This document shows, piece by piece, positions 37,443 through 48,823 of a DNA stretch of 64,000 nt. How positions within the stretch are numbered: position 1 is the stretch's first letter; every line of letters starts with the position of its first letter. The DNA comes from Podocnemis expansa (Eukaryota > Chordata > Testudines > Podocnemididae). The notes beneath the pieces are model-generated. The model saw only the letters and a list, made by a program, of their open reading frames with translations, had not been told where the DNA came from and did no database searches. The DNA lies in assembly GCA_007922195.1 (NCBI GenBank), contig ML682008.1, positions 8,907,653 through 8,971,652 on the forward strand. Reading direction: 5' to 3'. A program made the translations under genes and the position numbers.

Positions 37443-37850
37443 AAAATAAGAATGTAGGAATTCCAATGATGGATGAGACTCAAGCCATGTGTTGTTCAAT
37501 GTCCTATCTCCAACAGTGGTCAACATCAGACGGTTCAGAAGAAGGCGCAAAAATTAGGAGATGTAGGATAATCTGGCCTCCGTAGCAGGTCTCTCCTAAT
37601 TCTTAATAGAGATTGGTTTGAACAGTGGAGCGTAAGGTTTAATATTCCTTCCAAAGTCTGTTAGCTTTAACTGTTATAACTCAGGATATCTTATTATCTA
37701 TATAAATGCATTGTCACTTTTTACTGTTGCTAGGTTTTCTTTACTTAAATGACATCCTATGGCGATGGGTTCCATCACTTAAGTTCATCTTATGTAAATA
37801 AGTATTTCCTTTCATTGACTTTGAATGTGGACCTTGGCATTTGTACACTT
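37443..37850 (-). mobile_element. CR1-like fragment, degraded
   Basis: The + strand shows AATAAGAATGTAGG, CAACAGTGGTCAACATCAGA and a later AAATAAGTATTTCCTTTCATT. These match the antisense of CR1 copies that read RKKYFF near the end of ORF2. It is strongly diverged, with uncertain limits. Confidence 0.5.
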
Positions 37851-38377
37851 GCAGTCTATTCAATGAGTATGCATTTTGGGTCTATTTGTAAATGTTTTCA
37901 GTTTTGGTTGAATTTTTTTTTTAAAAAAAAACTCTTTGTTGTGAATATAATTTACTTTTGTCAATAAATGTATGTAGTTTTATTTTCTGTTTACTTGACA
38001 TGGACTGCTTGAGGCAGGACAGCTAACATGCAGTTTTGGTCAGAAAAGTGACTATGGACAATACATTTCTAGGAAGAATTTTGAACAGCTGTAATTTTCA
38101 CCAAAGACAATTCATGGATGTTGCACTAGTAGGAATGATGGTAGAATGTTACCTTTCTAGATATTGCCATAAAACTCAGTCACTATAAGTAGGGTATAAT
38201 CTCACTCAACAGATCTCCTTGGATATTCCAAGACTCAGCCACAATCAAATAATAGGCGCACTCTTTTTAGCTGAAAATAGAGCCTGCAAAAGGAAGGTCA
38301 CCCTTTTGAAAATTTGGCCTTCTACTATTTTAAATGGTTTTTTTAACCTATTATTTATTTATTCATTTTTTTAGCTA

Positions 38378-38482
38378 AACAAACAAGGAGTCCTGTGGCA
38401 TTTTTAAAGACTAAAAATTTATTTAGCACATAAGCTTTCAGGGGAGAAAATCCCACTTTGTCAGACACTTTGAAGATGGGGA
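38378..38482 (-). mobile_element. Fold-back-family SINE, single arm
   Basis: TAAACAAACAAGGAGTCCTG through AATCCCACTTTGTCAGACAC, without head or second arm. By analogy with the copies at 8645 and 57418 it is probably a 5'-truncated minus-strand copy. Confidence 0.7.
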
Positions 38483-39197
38483 ACGTAAAGCAATCAGCAA
38501 TGCTTTCAATGTACATTTTAAGTGATTAGTTCTAGGACAAGGACATGTCAAGGTTTAAGTACTGGTACGGAGCAGTCATAATTAGTCCAGGATCAATAAC
38601 CAGAAAAGTGAACTATTTGGTAAAAAGAAATGATCGCATCTAACCAACAGCTTTATTTCTGTGCAGGGAGGAACCAAATTAAAAATAAAATTTAAAAAAA
38701 CAGTTAACTAGTGGAGGTGTATTTTTGTGTGCCAGATTGATTAAATGTTTTTCCAATGTTTCTTTATAGTTTAAAACAGTCGTAGCTTATTAGGCCTTGT
38801 TTTAACAAAAATTTTGAGTGGCTCCTTCTTGTGTACTTTACTATGCTTAATTCTTCGAAAGAGATGATTTGGAGCTTTATCTGATGCCTACTGAAGCCAG
38901 TAGGAGTCTCTTCATTTTCTTGAGTAGGCATTGGAATGAAAATTTGTCCATTTGAACATGCTGCCTTTGAAGATAGTAAGTAGACTCCCGTAGGCTTCAC
39001 TTGGCTCCCTCTAATAGAAATTAGATCTTTTAGGATGCATCTCCCCTCACCATGTGTATGTAATTCTCATCAGTGTTGTTATAAAAACAGGCTGGATCAA
39101 AAGGAAAGAATAGACACTACAGTGCCTGTACAATTATGTAGTCCACAATAAAGTGATATAACAGAAAGATTCACTAATATTATTTTCTTTATTTCAG

Positions 39198-39229
39198 GTT
39201 TCTTTTCTCCATGGAAAACTCCAAAGCCG
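39198..39229 (+). CDS. MAGI2: MAGI2 internal microexon (32 nt)
   Basis: MAGI2 is a membrane-associated guanylate kinase with inverted domain order. It scaffolds receptors and adhesion proteins at synapses and cell junctions through PDZ and WW domains. The sequence shows a pyrimidine-rich tract ending in TTTCAG at 39192-39197, 32 exon bases, then a GTATGT donor at 39230. With one base supplied by the previous exon, the exon completes a glycine codon and then reads FFSPWKTPKP, ending in phase 0. This peptide follows the second central PDZ domain in vertebrate MAGI2, as I know the family. The next exon at 47448 begins in phase 0 and continues the same linker. The previous exon is not in the window. 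Length is not a multiple of three, so simple skipping would shift the frame. It is too short to call alone; the join to the next exon makes it convincing. Confidence 0.88.
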
Positions 39230-39914
39230 GTATGTTCTCTTTGAAAATTATACTAATTTGAATTCATATAATTACTATTGTAAAGGAAATTTCTTCAGGC
39301 TTTTATCTGATTTATATGCCATGAATACATTTACTTTTTCTCCGCTAATGTTGGTTGACTTTAATACCCTGTAGAATAAATAAATAACAATAATAGATCA
39401 TGAGATTTAACTCCTTGTTTTTTACCCTATTCTGTTTTTATTTTAAGTAAATTCTATCACATAAAAAATGTCTATACTGAACACATTTCATTAACAGATC
39501 TGCATCAGTTTTTCCCTTCAAAAATCTGTCCCCACATGTAAGACAAGCAGAATCTTATGAATTTATTCATGAGTAATATTAATTATTAGAATAATTATCT
39601 CTGTAATTTCAGAAGTGTAGTGAGTCTTAAAGATTTGAGGATACTTAAGGCATCATATAGGCAATAAAAATTCATCCTTGTAGTAATTGTTTTGAGAATA
39701 TATGCAAGAGTCACTTTGCCTTCAAGTGACAGCATTTATCTAATGGGATTACTATGAAATTATGACAAAGATTGCAAGCAAGCACTGTATTTATGATATT
39801 GGTTCCCGGTTTTCCTACTGTATTGTTTTGTTATAGCTGTGTCAACATTTCCAGCATAAAAAAATATTTTAAGCCTCTATTTTTGGCTGACTATTTCTGT
39901 TGTCCGTTTGGCTT

Positions 39915-40055
39915 GTCCACTGTAAGGTCTTCAGAGCTGTGGCTATCTCTTGCCGTATGTATACATACTGCATAGCAAAATGGGCCCTTCATCCTTGGTT
40001 TGGGGCTGCTAAGTGTTATTGCGATGATGATAATAATAATAATAATAATATTTTC
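39915..40055 (+). repeat. Old retroposon 3' end with TAA tail
   Basis: CACTGTAAGGTCTTCAGAGC, GCATAGCAAAATGGGCCC and the terminal (ATA)n belong to an old amniote retroposon end typically reading TGTAAGCTC...GCACCTAGCACAATGGG. The exact family is uncertain. Confidence 0.5.
40027..40052. repeat. (ATA)n microsatellite at a retroposon tail
   Basis: GATGATGATAATAATAATAA continues as the A/T-rich terminal repeat of the old retroposon ending here. Confidence 0.75.
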
Positions 40056-40317
40056 AAGGATTAATGGGTTGATCATCAGTTCTGATGTTCATGATTTTCA
40101 CTGGTCGTCTGGACAATCTCATGACCTCAGAAGCTAGATCCCAGCTCCTGAAATAACCTCTGGAGCTTATGAAACATCATTAGGAGTGGAGTGAAGATTT
40201 GATGCACCTCCGTTAGGATGTTTAAATTTATGATGATTTCAAAGTACTGTGATAAAAGTTGGATGCAATGTGCTGGTCTGAATCACACTATGTTGTGAAA
40301 TATGAGTTTGCCTATCA

Positions 40318-40605
40318 GGGGCATCACTGCCTCCTGGCTCATGGGGCATGTGCCCTGAGTTCCAGCACCAGTGCGCCGAGCGTCGGGCCTCCAGCCTTGC
40401 CCCGGATCCCCAGCTGGGAATGGGGCCAGGAGCAGTGGCACTGCGGCTCCTGACCCTGTTCCTGGCCAGGGATCCGGGGCCTGGGCACCTGAGGTGACAG
40501 GAGCCTGAGGTGGGATCAGGCTTGGGCCCAGAATTGGGGCAAGGGGGCAGGGCTCGTGCCCGTGCCCAGGGTCTTGCCCCAGAGCAGCAACACTCCTGTT
40601 GCCCA
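40318..40605. repeat. GC-rich island, unclassified repeat
   Basis: CAGGGGCATCACTGCCTCCT followed by GC-rich sequence with GGGGCCAGGAGCAGTGGC-type words. Both strands carry Ala/Pro-rich frames of 64 and 147 codons. The CAGGGGC start hints at a hAT-like tip, without a matching right end. Confidence 0.4.
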
Positions 40606-40956
40606 TTGATCTAAGTAGCATAAATGTCCAGTATAGTCTGGGCTGAAGTGTCTTATGCAAGCTCTTTGGGAGTAAATGTTGGAGGAAGGAAATTTTTTTT
40701 TTTAAAGACTGTTTCGCTGTTTTCAAAATTCATAAGTCTGTAATGCACTTAAAGGTACTATAAAGCCATATTTGGAGGGAGCTGTTGTTAAGTGAGAGAC
40801 TTACTAGTTGCAATATTTTGTAATTGTGCAGTGCAGGAATATGAAATTCAGGTCTCCCTACATAGTTCTGTCAGTGCACCTCAATCCTGACTTGTATTAT
40901 GTCAGTTCCAGACCTCATTTTTTACAGAGAAGCAATTGTTTGGTGTTTTGTGATTT

Positions 40957-40995
40957 ATATTATATTATATTATATTATATTATATTATATTATAC
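40957..40995. repeat. (TATAT)n pentanucleotide array
   Basis: About eight near-perfect TATAT units (repeating ATATT), ending in ATACATTGG. Perfect pentamers of this length are often length-variable. Confidence 0.9.
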
Positions 40996-41104
40996 ATTGG
41001 CATAGTATCACCAACCTCATGTTCTTTATTGCTGCAATCAGGATATAAATGTTGATCTCTAGAGGTAAAAAGTCAATGCATTAATTATACAACAGGAAAC
41101 TTGG

Positions 41105-41490
41105 TATATGCAATACTTGTTTGTGAGACAAGACAAACAAGGAGTCTGGTGGCACTTTTAAAGCCTAACCAATTTGTTTATTGCATGAGCTACTGTGAGA
41201 GAGAATAAATAAATTTGTAAATTTTTAAAAGTGCCGGCAGACTCCTTGTTTGTTTTGCTGGACTAGAGTAACATGGCTACCCCTTTGGAACTTGTGAGAC
41301 AAGATGGACAAGACAATATTTTTATAGGGTATCTGTTGGTGAGAAAAACAAACTTTCAAGCTTTTTTCTCTGTTTAAACTTGAAAGCTTGCCTCTCTCAC
41401 CAACAGAAATTAGCCCAATAAAGGATATTACCTCACTCACCTTGTCTCACTAATACTTTGGGATTTGCACAAATACAGCTACACTGCACT
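41105..41490. mobile_element. Second fold-back repeat family, split by a SINE-like insertion
   Basis: Outer arms built on GAGACAAGATGGACAAGACA ... TCTGTTGGTGAG and CTCTCACCAACAGA ... CACTCACCTTGTCTCAC face each other around 41370-41390. The centre has TTTCAAGC / ACTTGAAAGCTT. The family is different from the first. The element at 41134-41297 interrupts its left arm. Confidence 0.6.
41134..41297 (-). mobile_element. Fold-back SINE-like retroposon nested in another fold-back element
   Basis: TGAGACAAGA, extending to TTGTGAGACAAGA, occurs at 41121-41133 and ends at 41304 on the right: a target duplication of 10 to 13 bp. The element's head is at the right (TAACATGGCTACCCCTTTGG). The arms share AGTCTG in place of the more usual AGTCCTG. 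Confidence 0.85.
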
Positions 41491-43404
41491 TGTAGCATTT
41501 TGACCAGATACAGAATTGCTCCAATTGCCTATGGCTACAGAAGTTTGAAAACATTTTAACATACTCAGTAAGTGGAGAACTTTTTCTAATGCTGTAGAAG
41601 AAACTGTCATCACATCATTATTTGCAATCTTAAACATAATTATATAATCAAACTAATTTAGGTGTTTTTATACAAATTGCTGTACTTGACACAATTATGG
41701 GATTTGATAGTGTTACAGTAATTACCTCAGAAGTTACTTTTAAATAACAATCAACTTGTGTGTCAAACCCATAAAAACAAGAATTATTAGTTAAACATCT
41801 AAATAGGCCTCTCCCAATGCCATCACTGACTCTCTACATGCATCTACAGCAAAATTTTATCTAGTTTCCACAGCCTTTGCTAAAACTCTTCTATCTACAT
41901 AAACAAAGGCCAACTCCTATTGACATCAGTAGAGAGTTTTTTGTGCTGAATAGGGGAGCAATACAATTCTTGGAGAAGTTTAAGCCTTGGCATTTTGTCT
42001 CTCTGGTGCAGTGCACTACAGTATAATAGATTGCATCATACAGGGGTCACCCATTCGGCAGATACATTATCACTAATTGTTGGACAAGTTCCCAAACTGG
42101 TATTAAATTATGTTGAGAATTGTTCACCTTTTAATGGCTCTTTCAGCTGGACAGCATTTAGATGCTTCACTGGTTGGGCTTTTTATGTTTTCAGTCAAAC
42201 AAAAATGGAAAACTTGGATCAATCAAGATAGTGGTCAGTTTGGCACTTACCTTTGTGTAATATCAGGGTTATGTGCACACCTTGTAGGTCTGCTTTCAGA
42301 CCAACACCCAATCAGATGCCAATGAGAGTGCATTTGAGTTATTATATAGGGGTTTGGAAGCTGCAAGACAGTGTTTGTGATAACTCATTGATGCTCAACA
42401 TATCACAGCAGCAAATGTTCAACAATACATAGCGTCATTGGTGCTAAAACTAACTTTACATTTACTTACAGTGATCAACTTATCTTCACAGGGGGTCAAT
42501 TGGATCAGGACATTTGGAGTAAAGTTATTTCCTTTTCTCATCAGGGTTAGTCAATGTCAGTGCTTAGACTCTGATCTGTGAAACATAACATCCCCTGTCA
42601 TAGGTAGTCGGAGCTTCACCAGTCTGCCGTTTATACCAGTACATAGGCTCCCAAAACAAAAGACAAGATTCTTTCTAATTGCAAAACTGAATTCTACATC
42701 GCATGACTCATTTTGTGTCCATCCTTTCCTGAAGTAAGCATACCTAACACTCTCCTCAGTCAGTTGAACCTCTTCAGCAAATCGCATCTCACTCAGGGCC
42801 ACAACATACATGCAGTCTCTTAGACTCCAGAGCAACCAGAGTAGTCCACCTAGCAGCTCAGTTTGATTTGAAGGATCACGGAATAAATATATAGACATTC
42901 CGTGTCCAACATTGAGATAAAAGGAAACTTTTCAAGGCTTGTTTACATTTCAGTCATGTGATGGGACACAGTCTAACCACAATAGCCTGATCAGAGTGAA
43001 CAATTTTTAGGGCATCTTTTCTAGATTGAGAATGGCTCTTCTGCCTCTGAGTAGAACAACCAAAGTCTTGACGCACTTACGTGTAAGTTCATGACTAAGA
43101 CTTCTAACACTGTCCATCACCTGTCATTTTCGCTGTTCCTCCATTGCTGCAAGGTTTATTGGATTGGATTGTTGAAGGCTGCATGGGAATTCATTTTAAG
43201 TGGACAAGCAGTTGTCTAGCACACTCACTTGGCTAGCAAGGCTATTTCCAGTGACAGAGTAAAAGCCAAGACAGCTGAAGGACTTACTGGTTGCAGGTCT
43301 GTTTTCAAAGTGATGATTGCATGGACCAATTACCAGGCTAACAAGCCTGGTCTGTCCAGCTAGAGCTCTGCTAGCCAGGGTGTCTCAGAGTAGATACTCT
43401 AGAC

Positions 43405-43876
43405 CAGGGGTGGCCAAACTTATGGAACTCAAGAGCCACACAAGTTGATTATTAAACTTTTGAGAGCCGCACTGAGGCATATAGCCACATACTTTTACCT
43501 ACTCCAAAATTACTAAGTTTAAAATTCATTGCACATTTTAATTGTATCATAAAAAGAGGACAAATATTGATCCTACTAATGTCAGATTCTAATAATTACT
43601 TAAGGTTACCATGAAAATTAGGCCTATACAGTAAAAACTTAGCTGCTGCTCAATGTAGAAGACTGTTGGCTAGTGGCAAATTATTTAAAATCCCGACCAT
43701 GCCGCACTTCTCCCCACCATCTCTGACCATGCCATGCTTCTCCCCACTGTCCCGAATCCCTCCTGAACTCCTAAGCTAGGGCTGCTTTCCTAAATTGATT
43801 TGACATTCTTCCGGGAACCACAATGTTTCATGCAAGAGCCGCATGTGGCTCCCAAGCTGCGGTTTGGCCATGCCTG
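43405..43876. mobile_element. hAT non-autonomous element with perfect 8-bp target duplication (472 bp)
   Basis: The left end is CAGGGGTGGCCAAACTTA and the right end is GGTTTGGCCATGCCTG. The duplicated target CTCTAGAC lies exactly at 43397-43404 and 43877-43884. Subterminal AAGAGCCACA and AAGAGCCGCATGTGGCTC words are typical of this amniote hAT group. There is no transposase. Confidence 0.93.
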
Positions 43877-43899
43877 CTCTAGACCTTCATGGCTACCAT

Positions 43900-44062
43900 T
43901 GAAGTTCTTTGGTTCCTTACAGACTAACAAATTTCTAATAGATTTATTTAGTCATAAGCTTTTGTGGGTGTGCCTGAAGAAATTTGTTAGTCTTTAAAAT
44001 GCCACAGGACATTCATTGTTTTTGCTATGTACAGACTTACACGGCTACCCCTCTGGAACATG
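43900..44062 (-). mobile_element. Fold-back SINE-like retroposon, degraded
   Basis: Two opposed pieces, CAGACTAACAAATTTCTAAT and AAATTTGTTAGTCTTTAAAA, with the head at the right end (TTACACGGCTACCCCTCTGG). It begins just after the hAT element. No clear target duplication. Confidence 0.62.
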
Positions 44063-46734
44063 GCTATTGTAGCATCATAAAGTGAATAGATCACCAATCA
44101 TACTCCAGGCTAAAAAGCAATCCCTTACTTAACCCACTTCTACTATCCTACCACATAGAGGAGAGGTCAGACTTATGGGAGACCTTTTTCACATCCTGCT
44201 GTAAGATCAATTTCATTTCCTCATTTTTGAAATATTGTTCTTTTTTTCTCTGGTTCTTTCAAATGGATTTAAAAAATAAGAAAGCAATGAGGTTTTCTAT
44301 TTCCATATCTATATAAATATACGGAGTCCTAAAGGTCTTTCTGCTTCATAATGATAAGCTGTTTGATTTTGCTAGTTTCTTTTCTCAATGAGAGCAGAAC
44401 TGAATTTAATGCTTCACTAACCAGGATTCAGACTATTATTTTGCCCAACTACTAAGCGTTTGTATTAACTGAGGTCCCTGACTGCCGTGGCTCCTACACT
44501 GAAAAAGAGTTAGTGTTTAGGCTTTGCCCCAGCTAATCTTTGAGATTAAACCTTCTTGACAAAAGACAGGTGCATTTCTGTGTGACTCAGAAGAGCAAAA
44601 TATTGTAGACAGGCCTTCCTTGGCTTGAATAGTCATTTCAAACAGATTCCTTTCAGCTTAATGAGGTTTTATTAGTTTTCTATATTGAGCCTCATATCTG
44701 CCTCTTCACAAAGTACTTAAGTGTATTATCTGTAATCTGATGGCAAAATTTCTACTGAAATTGTTTTACTAGAGGAAATGGTGCTTTGACTGAATACTTT
44801 CTTATGAAAAAAGAAAATTTTCACTGAATTTTTTTGTCAAAAAAAGAATGCCCAAAACATATTCAGTTTTCAGACGGAAATTGGAAATATTGCAATTTAA
44901 TATAACACTGTTGTGCCTCATGGAGTATGTAGTTTTTGTTGATTAATGTCCTCATTATTTTCATGGGCTGCTGTCCTCAACTGGACTACATCCATGTTGC
45001 ACCATTGCCAGACAGTCCCATAAGGCAAGACATTCATTCTCCAAAATAGTAGACAATGGTGCCTTAAAGGAAATGTAGTCAACCGAGAGCCACTTTTATA
45101 GAAGAGAATGAGATAAGACTCTGTTGAGGCACATTAATAGCATTTCCAAAACAAATAATTCCAGTTTTTGAGCAACAAAAAAAAAAAATTCAAACCCCTT
45201 TTTTGTTATTGTTGTCATCAACATTTTCCACAGGGAAAAATACCTTTTTCTGACCACCTCCAATCATCTATGATATTTTGGTTAGCTAGTGTCTGACTAG
45301 GAATACACCGGAGTGCTTTAAAAAAAAATGCAGCTCCATGGACATGAGAGAGTTTTTTTCAAGATAAGCCTTCTTATCCCAAAAAAGCTTTCCAGTGTAG
45401 ACGCGCCCATATATAACTCCAGTCAGCTGCCTTTGATGCCATTTGCAGTAAGGGATTAGTGACACAGCTTTAGTCCCAAGCAAGGGTAGATGGAGAGGCA
45501 CTTGGATGGTTCATTTTTAGGATTTGTCTACATTAGCCTTTTTTTTTATTTGTATTCATTGATTGCCGATTAACTTAAATCAGCTGACAGGTCCATACAT
45601 ACTAGTCTGGGTACTTCAAGAGCTTAAAACACTTGCTCCATGCTTGTGGTGTATCTAGCATAGCACACAAAAACATGTTACCAATGACTTCATTAGGCTT
45701 GGCAGAATTCATTTTTTTTAATAATTTCAAAGGGTTATATCAATGTTTATTTTTAAAATGTTTATTGATTTACATTTTCACTGTTGCAGAAAATTATGGG
45801 GGAGTATCAGACAGTGGTTATTTATTGACAGTAGATGCTGAGTATCAAAAAGTAAAAGCTTTATAATTGTTAAAACACTAATTGTCAGTATCGTATGTTG
45901 AAATATACAAAGTAAACAGCTTAAATCAAACTCTAAGCTCTCCAGCGAGCACCATTTTTCTTAACTGTCTAATCTTTAAATTTCAATTATTGTGATGGAA
46001 ATATTATTTCATTAGGTTTTGCATATGGTGAACTTTACATTTCCTAATAATAATCTAATCCTTCCATACTTAATTAACAATCAGTTGTTTCTAATAAAAA
46101 CTCTATATCAGACACATCCATAGATATACCAGAAGGTAAAACCCAAGGGCAGTCCCCTGAAGGCTACCACTGCATTCTATATTATTCTCTCTCACTTCCT
46201 TTTCACACTTCATGCCGGGATTTCAGTGCCATCAACATATCACACCCTGCTGTCTATCACCATCCTATCTGAAGGAATCAATTACATTACCAACTGTAGT
46301 CTTGTGTGAGAAATAATTATCTGAAGATCTGTCTAAGTAAGACTGGAAATGTTTTAGGTGGAAGGAAGAAATCAAAAGAAATAAGAATTATATGAAACCC
46401 CCTGACTGAGGGAGAATGCTTACATTTCATTATTCAGCTTTGGAATTTGAGGATGTTATTAAACCTTTAACTGCAACTAGATGTTCAGGTAACAGCTGTG
46501 CCCAAAACCATGACTGGTTTTGACTAAAAATATGCAATCCTTTTTATCCAAAGCAGATCTACTTCAATAATCCATCCCTTTCTTATGTCTATTGTCCTGC
46601 ATTCTACATAGGTTACACCCTGGGATCAATCAAATACTTATGCTCATGCAGAATGTGGCTGGCTGCTGGATAAGAGATGCTTTATACTTAAGGTCTTGCT
46701 TAAGATGTTGGTTTTAACCTATATGTCTTGCTGG

Positions 46735-46858
46735 GCCTAATTCAAACATTCTTAGTCACACTGAATGGCACTTATCTACATGAGTAGCCTTGCTGAAGAC
46801 AATGGGACTCTGAGTAAGTGCCACTCAACCTGAAGAGCATTGCAGAATGGGATCCAAG
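46735..46858. repeat. Old palindromic repeat related to the one at 29.6 kb
   Basis: TGGGCCTAATTCAAACATTC, a central AATGGGACTCTGAG and ATTGCAGAATGGGATCC give the same layout, with GGCCTAATTC/GAATGGGATCC ends. It is diverged. Confidence 0.45.
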
Positions 46859-47447
46859 ATAGTGGGAGTCCCAGTTGCCTGACAGATCACCTCTCTCTTT
46901 GTGTGACAGAGATGTAACTATCATTGACTTAAAGGCTTCTAGTTTAAAATATAGGGATTTTGTGGCAAGGAGCCTTTGGTGAGAAACCCTCAAATTTGAA
47001 TATAACTGCCTCCTCATTTTTAGTTGGACAGAATCTGAATTTGTTAGCCTTTAGGATATACTAGAAAGCTTATCTGTTTCTCTGGGATATCCTAGCAGGA
47101 TGGGAATCAGGCACAGTCACAAAAAGAAGACTTTGAACGTATGTGATGGGTAGCATGATTTTTTTTTAATTGTAGCTGTTTTTCCATACATTGTGTGTTG
47201 ATATATGTCTAATCACCAAAACCTTGGAATAAGAACTTTAATAACATGAATTTATCTGAGTAACTTCAAAATAATATTTAGGGCCCCCTTCATTCCCAAA
47301 GATACACAGAAGATAGCCTGACTTTCCAAAATATATGAATATCCACCACGCTGGCACAACAGAGAAGACACTTTCTGTAAAGTGATGGAAGTAGCCATGA
47401 TTTGTGGAAACTTTCAATCTTTTATTTTCTGTATATATTTATTACAG

Positions 47448-47637
47448 ATGATGGAGCGATGGGAGAACCAAGGCAGCCCTCAGACCAGCTTATCTGCTCC
47501 AGTTCTGCCACAGAGTATTCCGTTTCCACCCACCCTTCACAGGAGCTCATTTCCTGATTCAACAGAGGCCTTTGATCCAAGAAAACCTGACCCATATGAG
47601 CTATATGAGAAATCAAGAGCTATTTATGAAAGTAGGC
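47448..47637 (+). CDS. MAGI2: MAGI2 internal exon, linker before the next PDZ domain (190 nt)
   Basis: The acceptor is ATTACAG ending at 47447 and the donor is GTAAGT starting at 47638. Translation in phase 0 starts MMERWENQGSPQTS, passes through HRSSFPDSTEAFDPRKP and ends PDPYELYEKSRAIYESR plus one base. That final C would begin a glutamine codon completed by the next exon, as in the QQVPPRTS continuation known from MAGI2. The segment is a Ser/Pro-rich linker followed by the conserved KPDPYELYEKSRAIYES block that precedes the following PDZ domain. MAGI1 has a recognisably related but different block (KPDPFKIWAQSRSMYE), so MAGI2 is the better assignment. The exon is not a gene start: its two leading methionines are internal codons. 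The exon carrying the next PDZ domain lies beyond the window or was not found within it. Nothing is broken: no stop codon, and both splice sites are canonical. Confidence 0.96.
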
Positions 47638-48823
47638 GTAAGTGAAAGCCTTGTTCACCCTGCTGAGCTTTTAATAATCTTAAGCATTTGCCTATGAATG
47701 TGTCAAGGCTGACGTATTTTATGTAATTGGATCTATTGTCATTTAAAGCAACCCTGATATGGACCCAGTTACTGCATACTATTGAAAATGCTTTCAAACT
47801 CTACCTTGATACATTTATTCTAAAATTGCCTCAGTATTACACATTTAACTTCTGGCTTTCATACAAATTTGTTTTCTTTCTGTTTTGAATCTTAAACTCT
47901 CATTGAAGCACAGTATATATCAGAGTGTCTTGTTTGTAGTTAACTGACAAGATGATGCATATTTGCTATTAAATTGCTCTGCTTACACTCACCTTAGACT
48001 GAAATTTAAAAAGAAAACTTCTGGCTGGTTTGTTTTACATATAGTGACTTTCAGCTAGTAATTATGCTACAATTGCTGCTAAAAATCCTGGTAATAATAT
48101 CTCGAAGATTCTTGTCTTTGTCTTCTTTTTTTATGTTCTTAAGAACTATATTGCGTGTATTCCACATCAAGGAAAAAGGTTTTTATTCCATCCATATTTG
48201 CTCAACATTTCAGCTAAAAGTTTTATAGTGTATGTAAACTAGAGCTCTTAAGTTAAGTACAAAGTTCAAATAAGCATTTTATTCTTATAGTAATATCTTA
48301 TGCTTGTATATAGCACCGTTTGCTTTCAAGGCTCTCAGATTAATGTATTAATTACATGCAGAATATTGCACTGAGTTACATTGGCATAAATCTAGATTGA
48401 TTCACCTTGCCATCAGTTTGGTTCTGAGTATTGGAGATGGGCTTAAACAATAAAGTTGAGATTCAGGTTCAGGTATGAACATTCACAAAGATTGGGAATA
48501 GCTGACTTGGTTTTTTTCAGATCCACTCATCTGCTATATATCACTAAAATAAGAGAATTTTTTCAGTCACTTTTGAAATCCAGCTACTCTGAAATGAAAT
48601 GTGATAAGTTAGTGAATACTCATGAAATGCGTGTTCAGAACATTACATATAAACATCTGAAGGAGTAGAACGAGAGAACAAAAACTGTATCATTTTCTAA
48701 TAGTTATGTCAAGGTACCCCAAAGTAGCCTTGTCTTTCTCAAGCATACAGCGTAATTATCCACAAGGATAATCTTGAACTAAATTCCTTATCCTTCCTCC
48801 CAACATGCCATGACAGACTCTTT

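Larger units (their letters stand above)
1..39197 (+). other. MAGI2: MAGI2 upstream intron (partial)
   Basis: This is inferred intron because the exon at 39198 needs a phase-1 upstream exon and none was found here. It holds the repeats listed separately. In these stretches I see no gene or family I can name: 1-830, 1390-2700, 3230-3780, 4320-5690, 6870-7990, 9210-10770, 10800-15600, 18650-20150, 21700-22440, 22800-23870, 24000-24500, 25070-25790, 26270-27460, 28630-29250, 29680-35270 (apart from small old-repeat fragments near 31200) and 35800-37440. They are AT-rich, with stops in all frames at short spacing and only short scattered open frames. Confidence 0.85.
39230..47447 (+). other. MAGI2: MAGI2 intron between the two exons (8218 bp)
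   Basis: It begins GTATGT and ends ATTACAG, joining phase 0 to phase 0. It contains an old retroposon end near 39.9 kb, a GC-rich island near 40.4 kb, a pentanucleotide array near 40.97 kb, nested fold-back elements at 41.1-41.5 kb, a hAT element at 43.4 kb and a degraded fold-back element at 43.9 kb. The stretches 41500-43390, 44070-46730 and 46870-47440 show no gene. Part of 42540-42900 has an antisense open frame of 113 codons that resembles no family I know. Confidence 0.9.

Noticed and set aside
45270..45420. Possible eighth MITE ending GTGTAGACGCGCCC
   Set aside because: The right end resembles the family tip, but no matching left end or 3-bp duplication was found.
47448..47453. Tandem ATG ATG as a translation start
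   Set aside because: The codons follow a good splice acceptor and continue a known internal linker of MAGI2, so they are internal residues.
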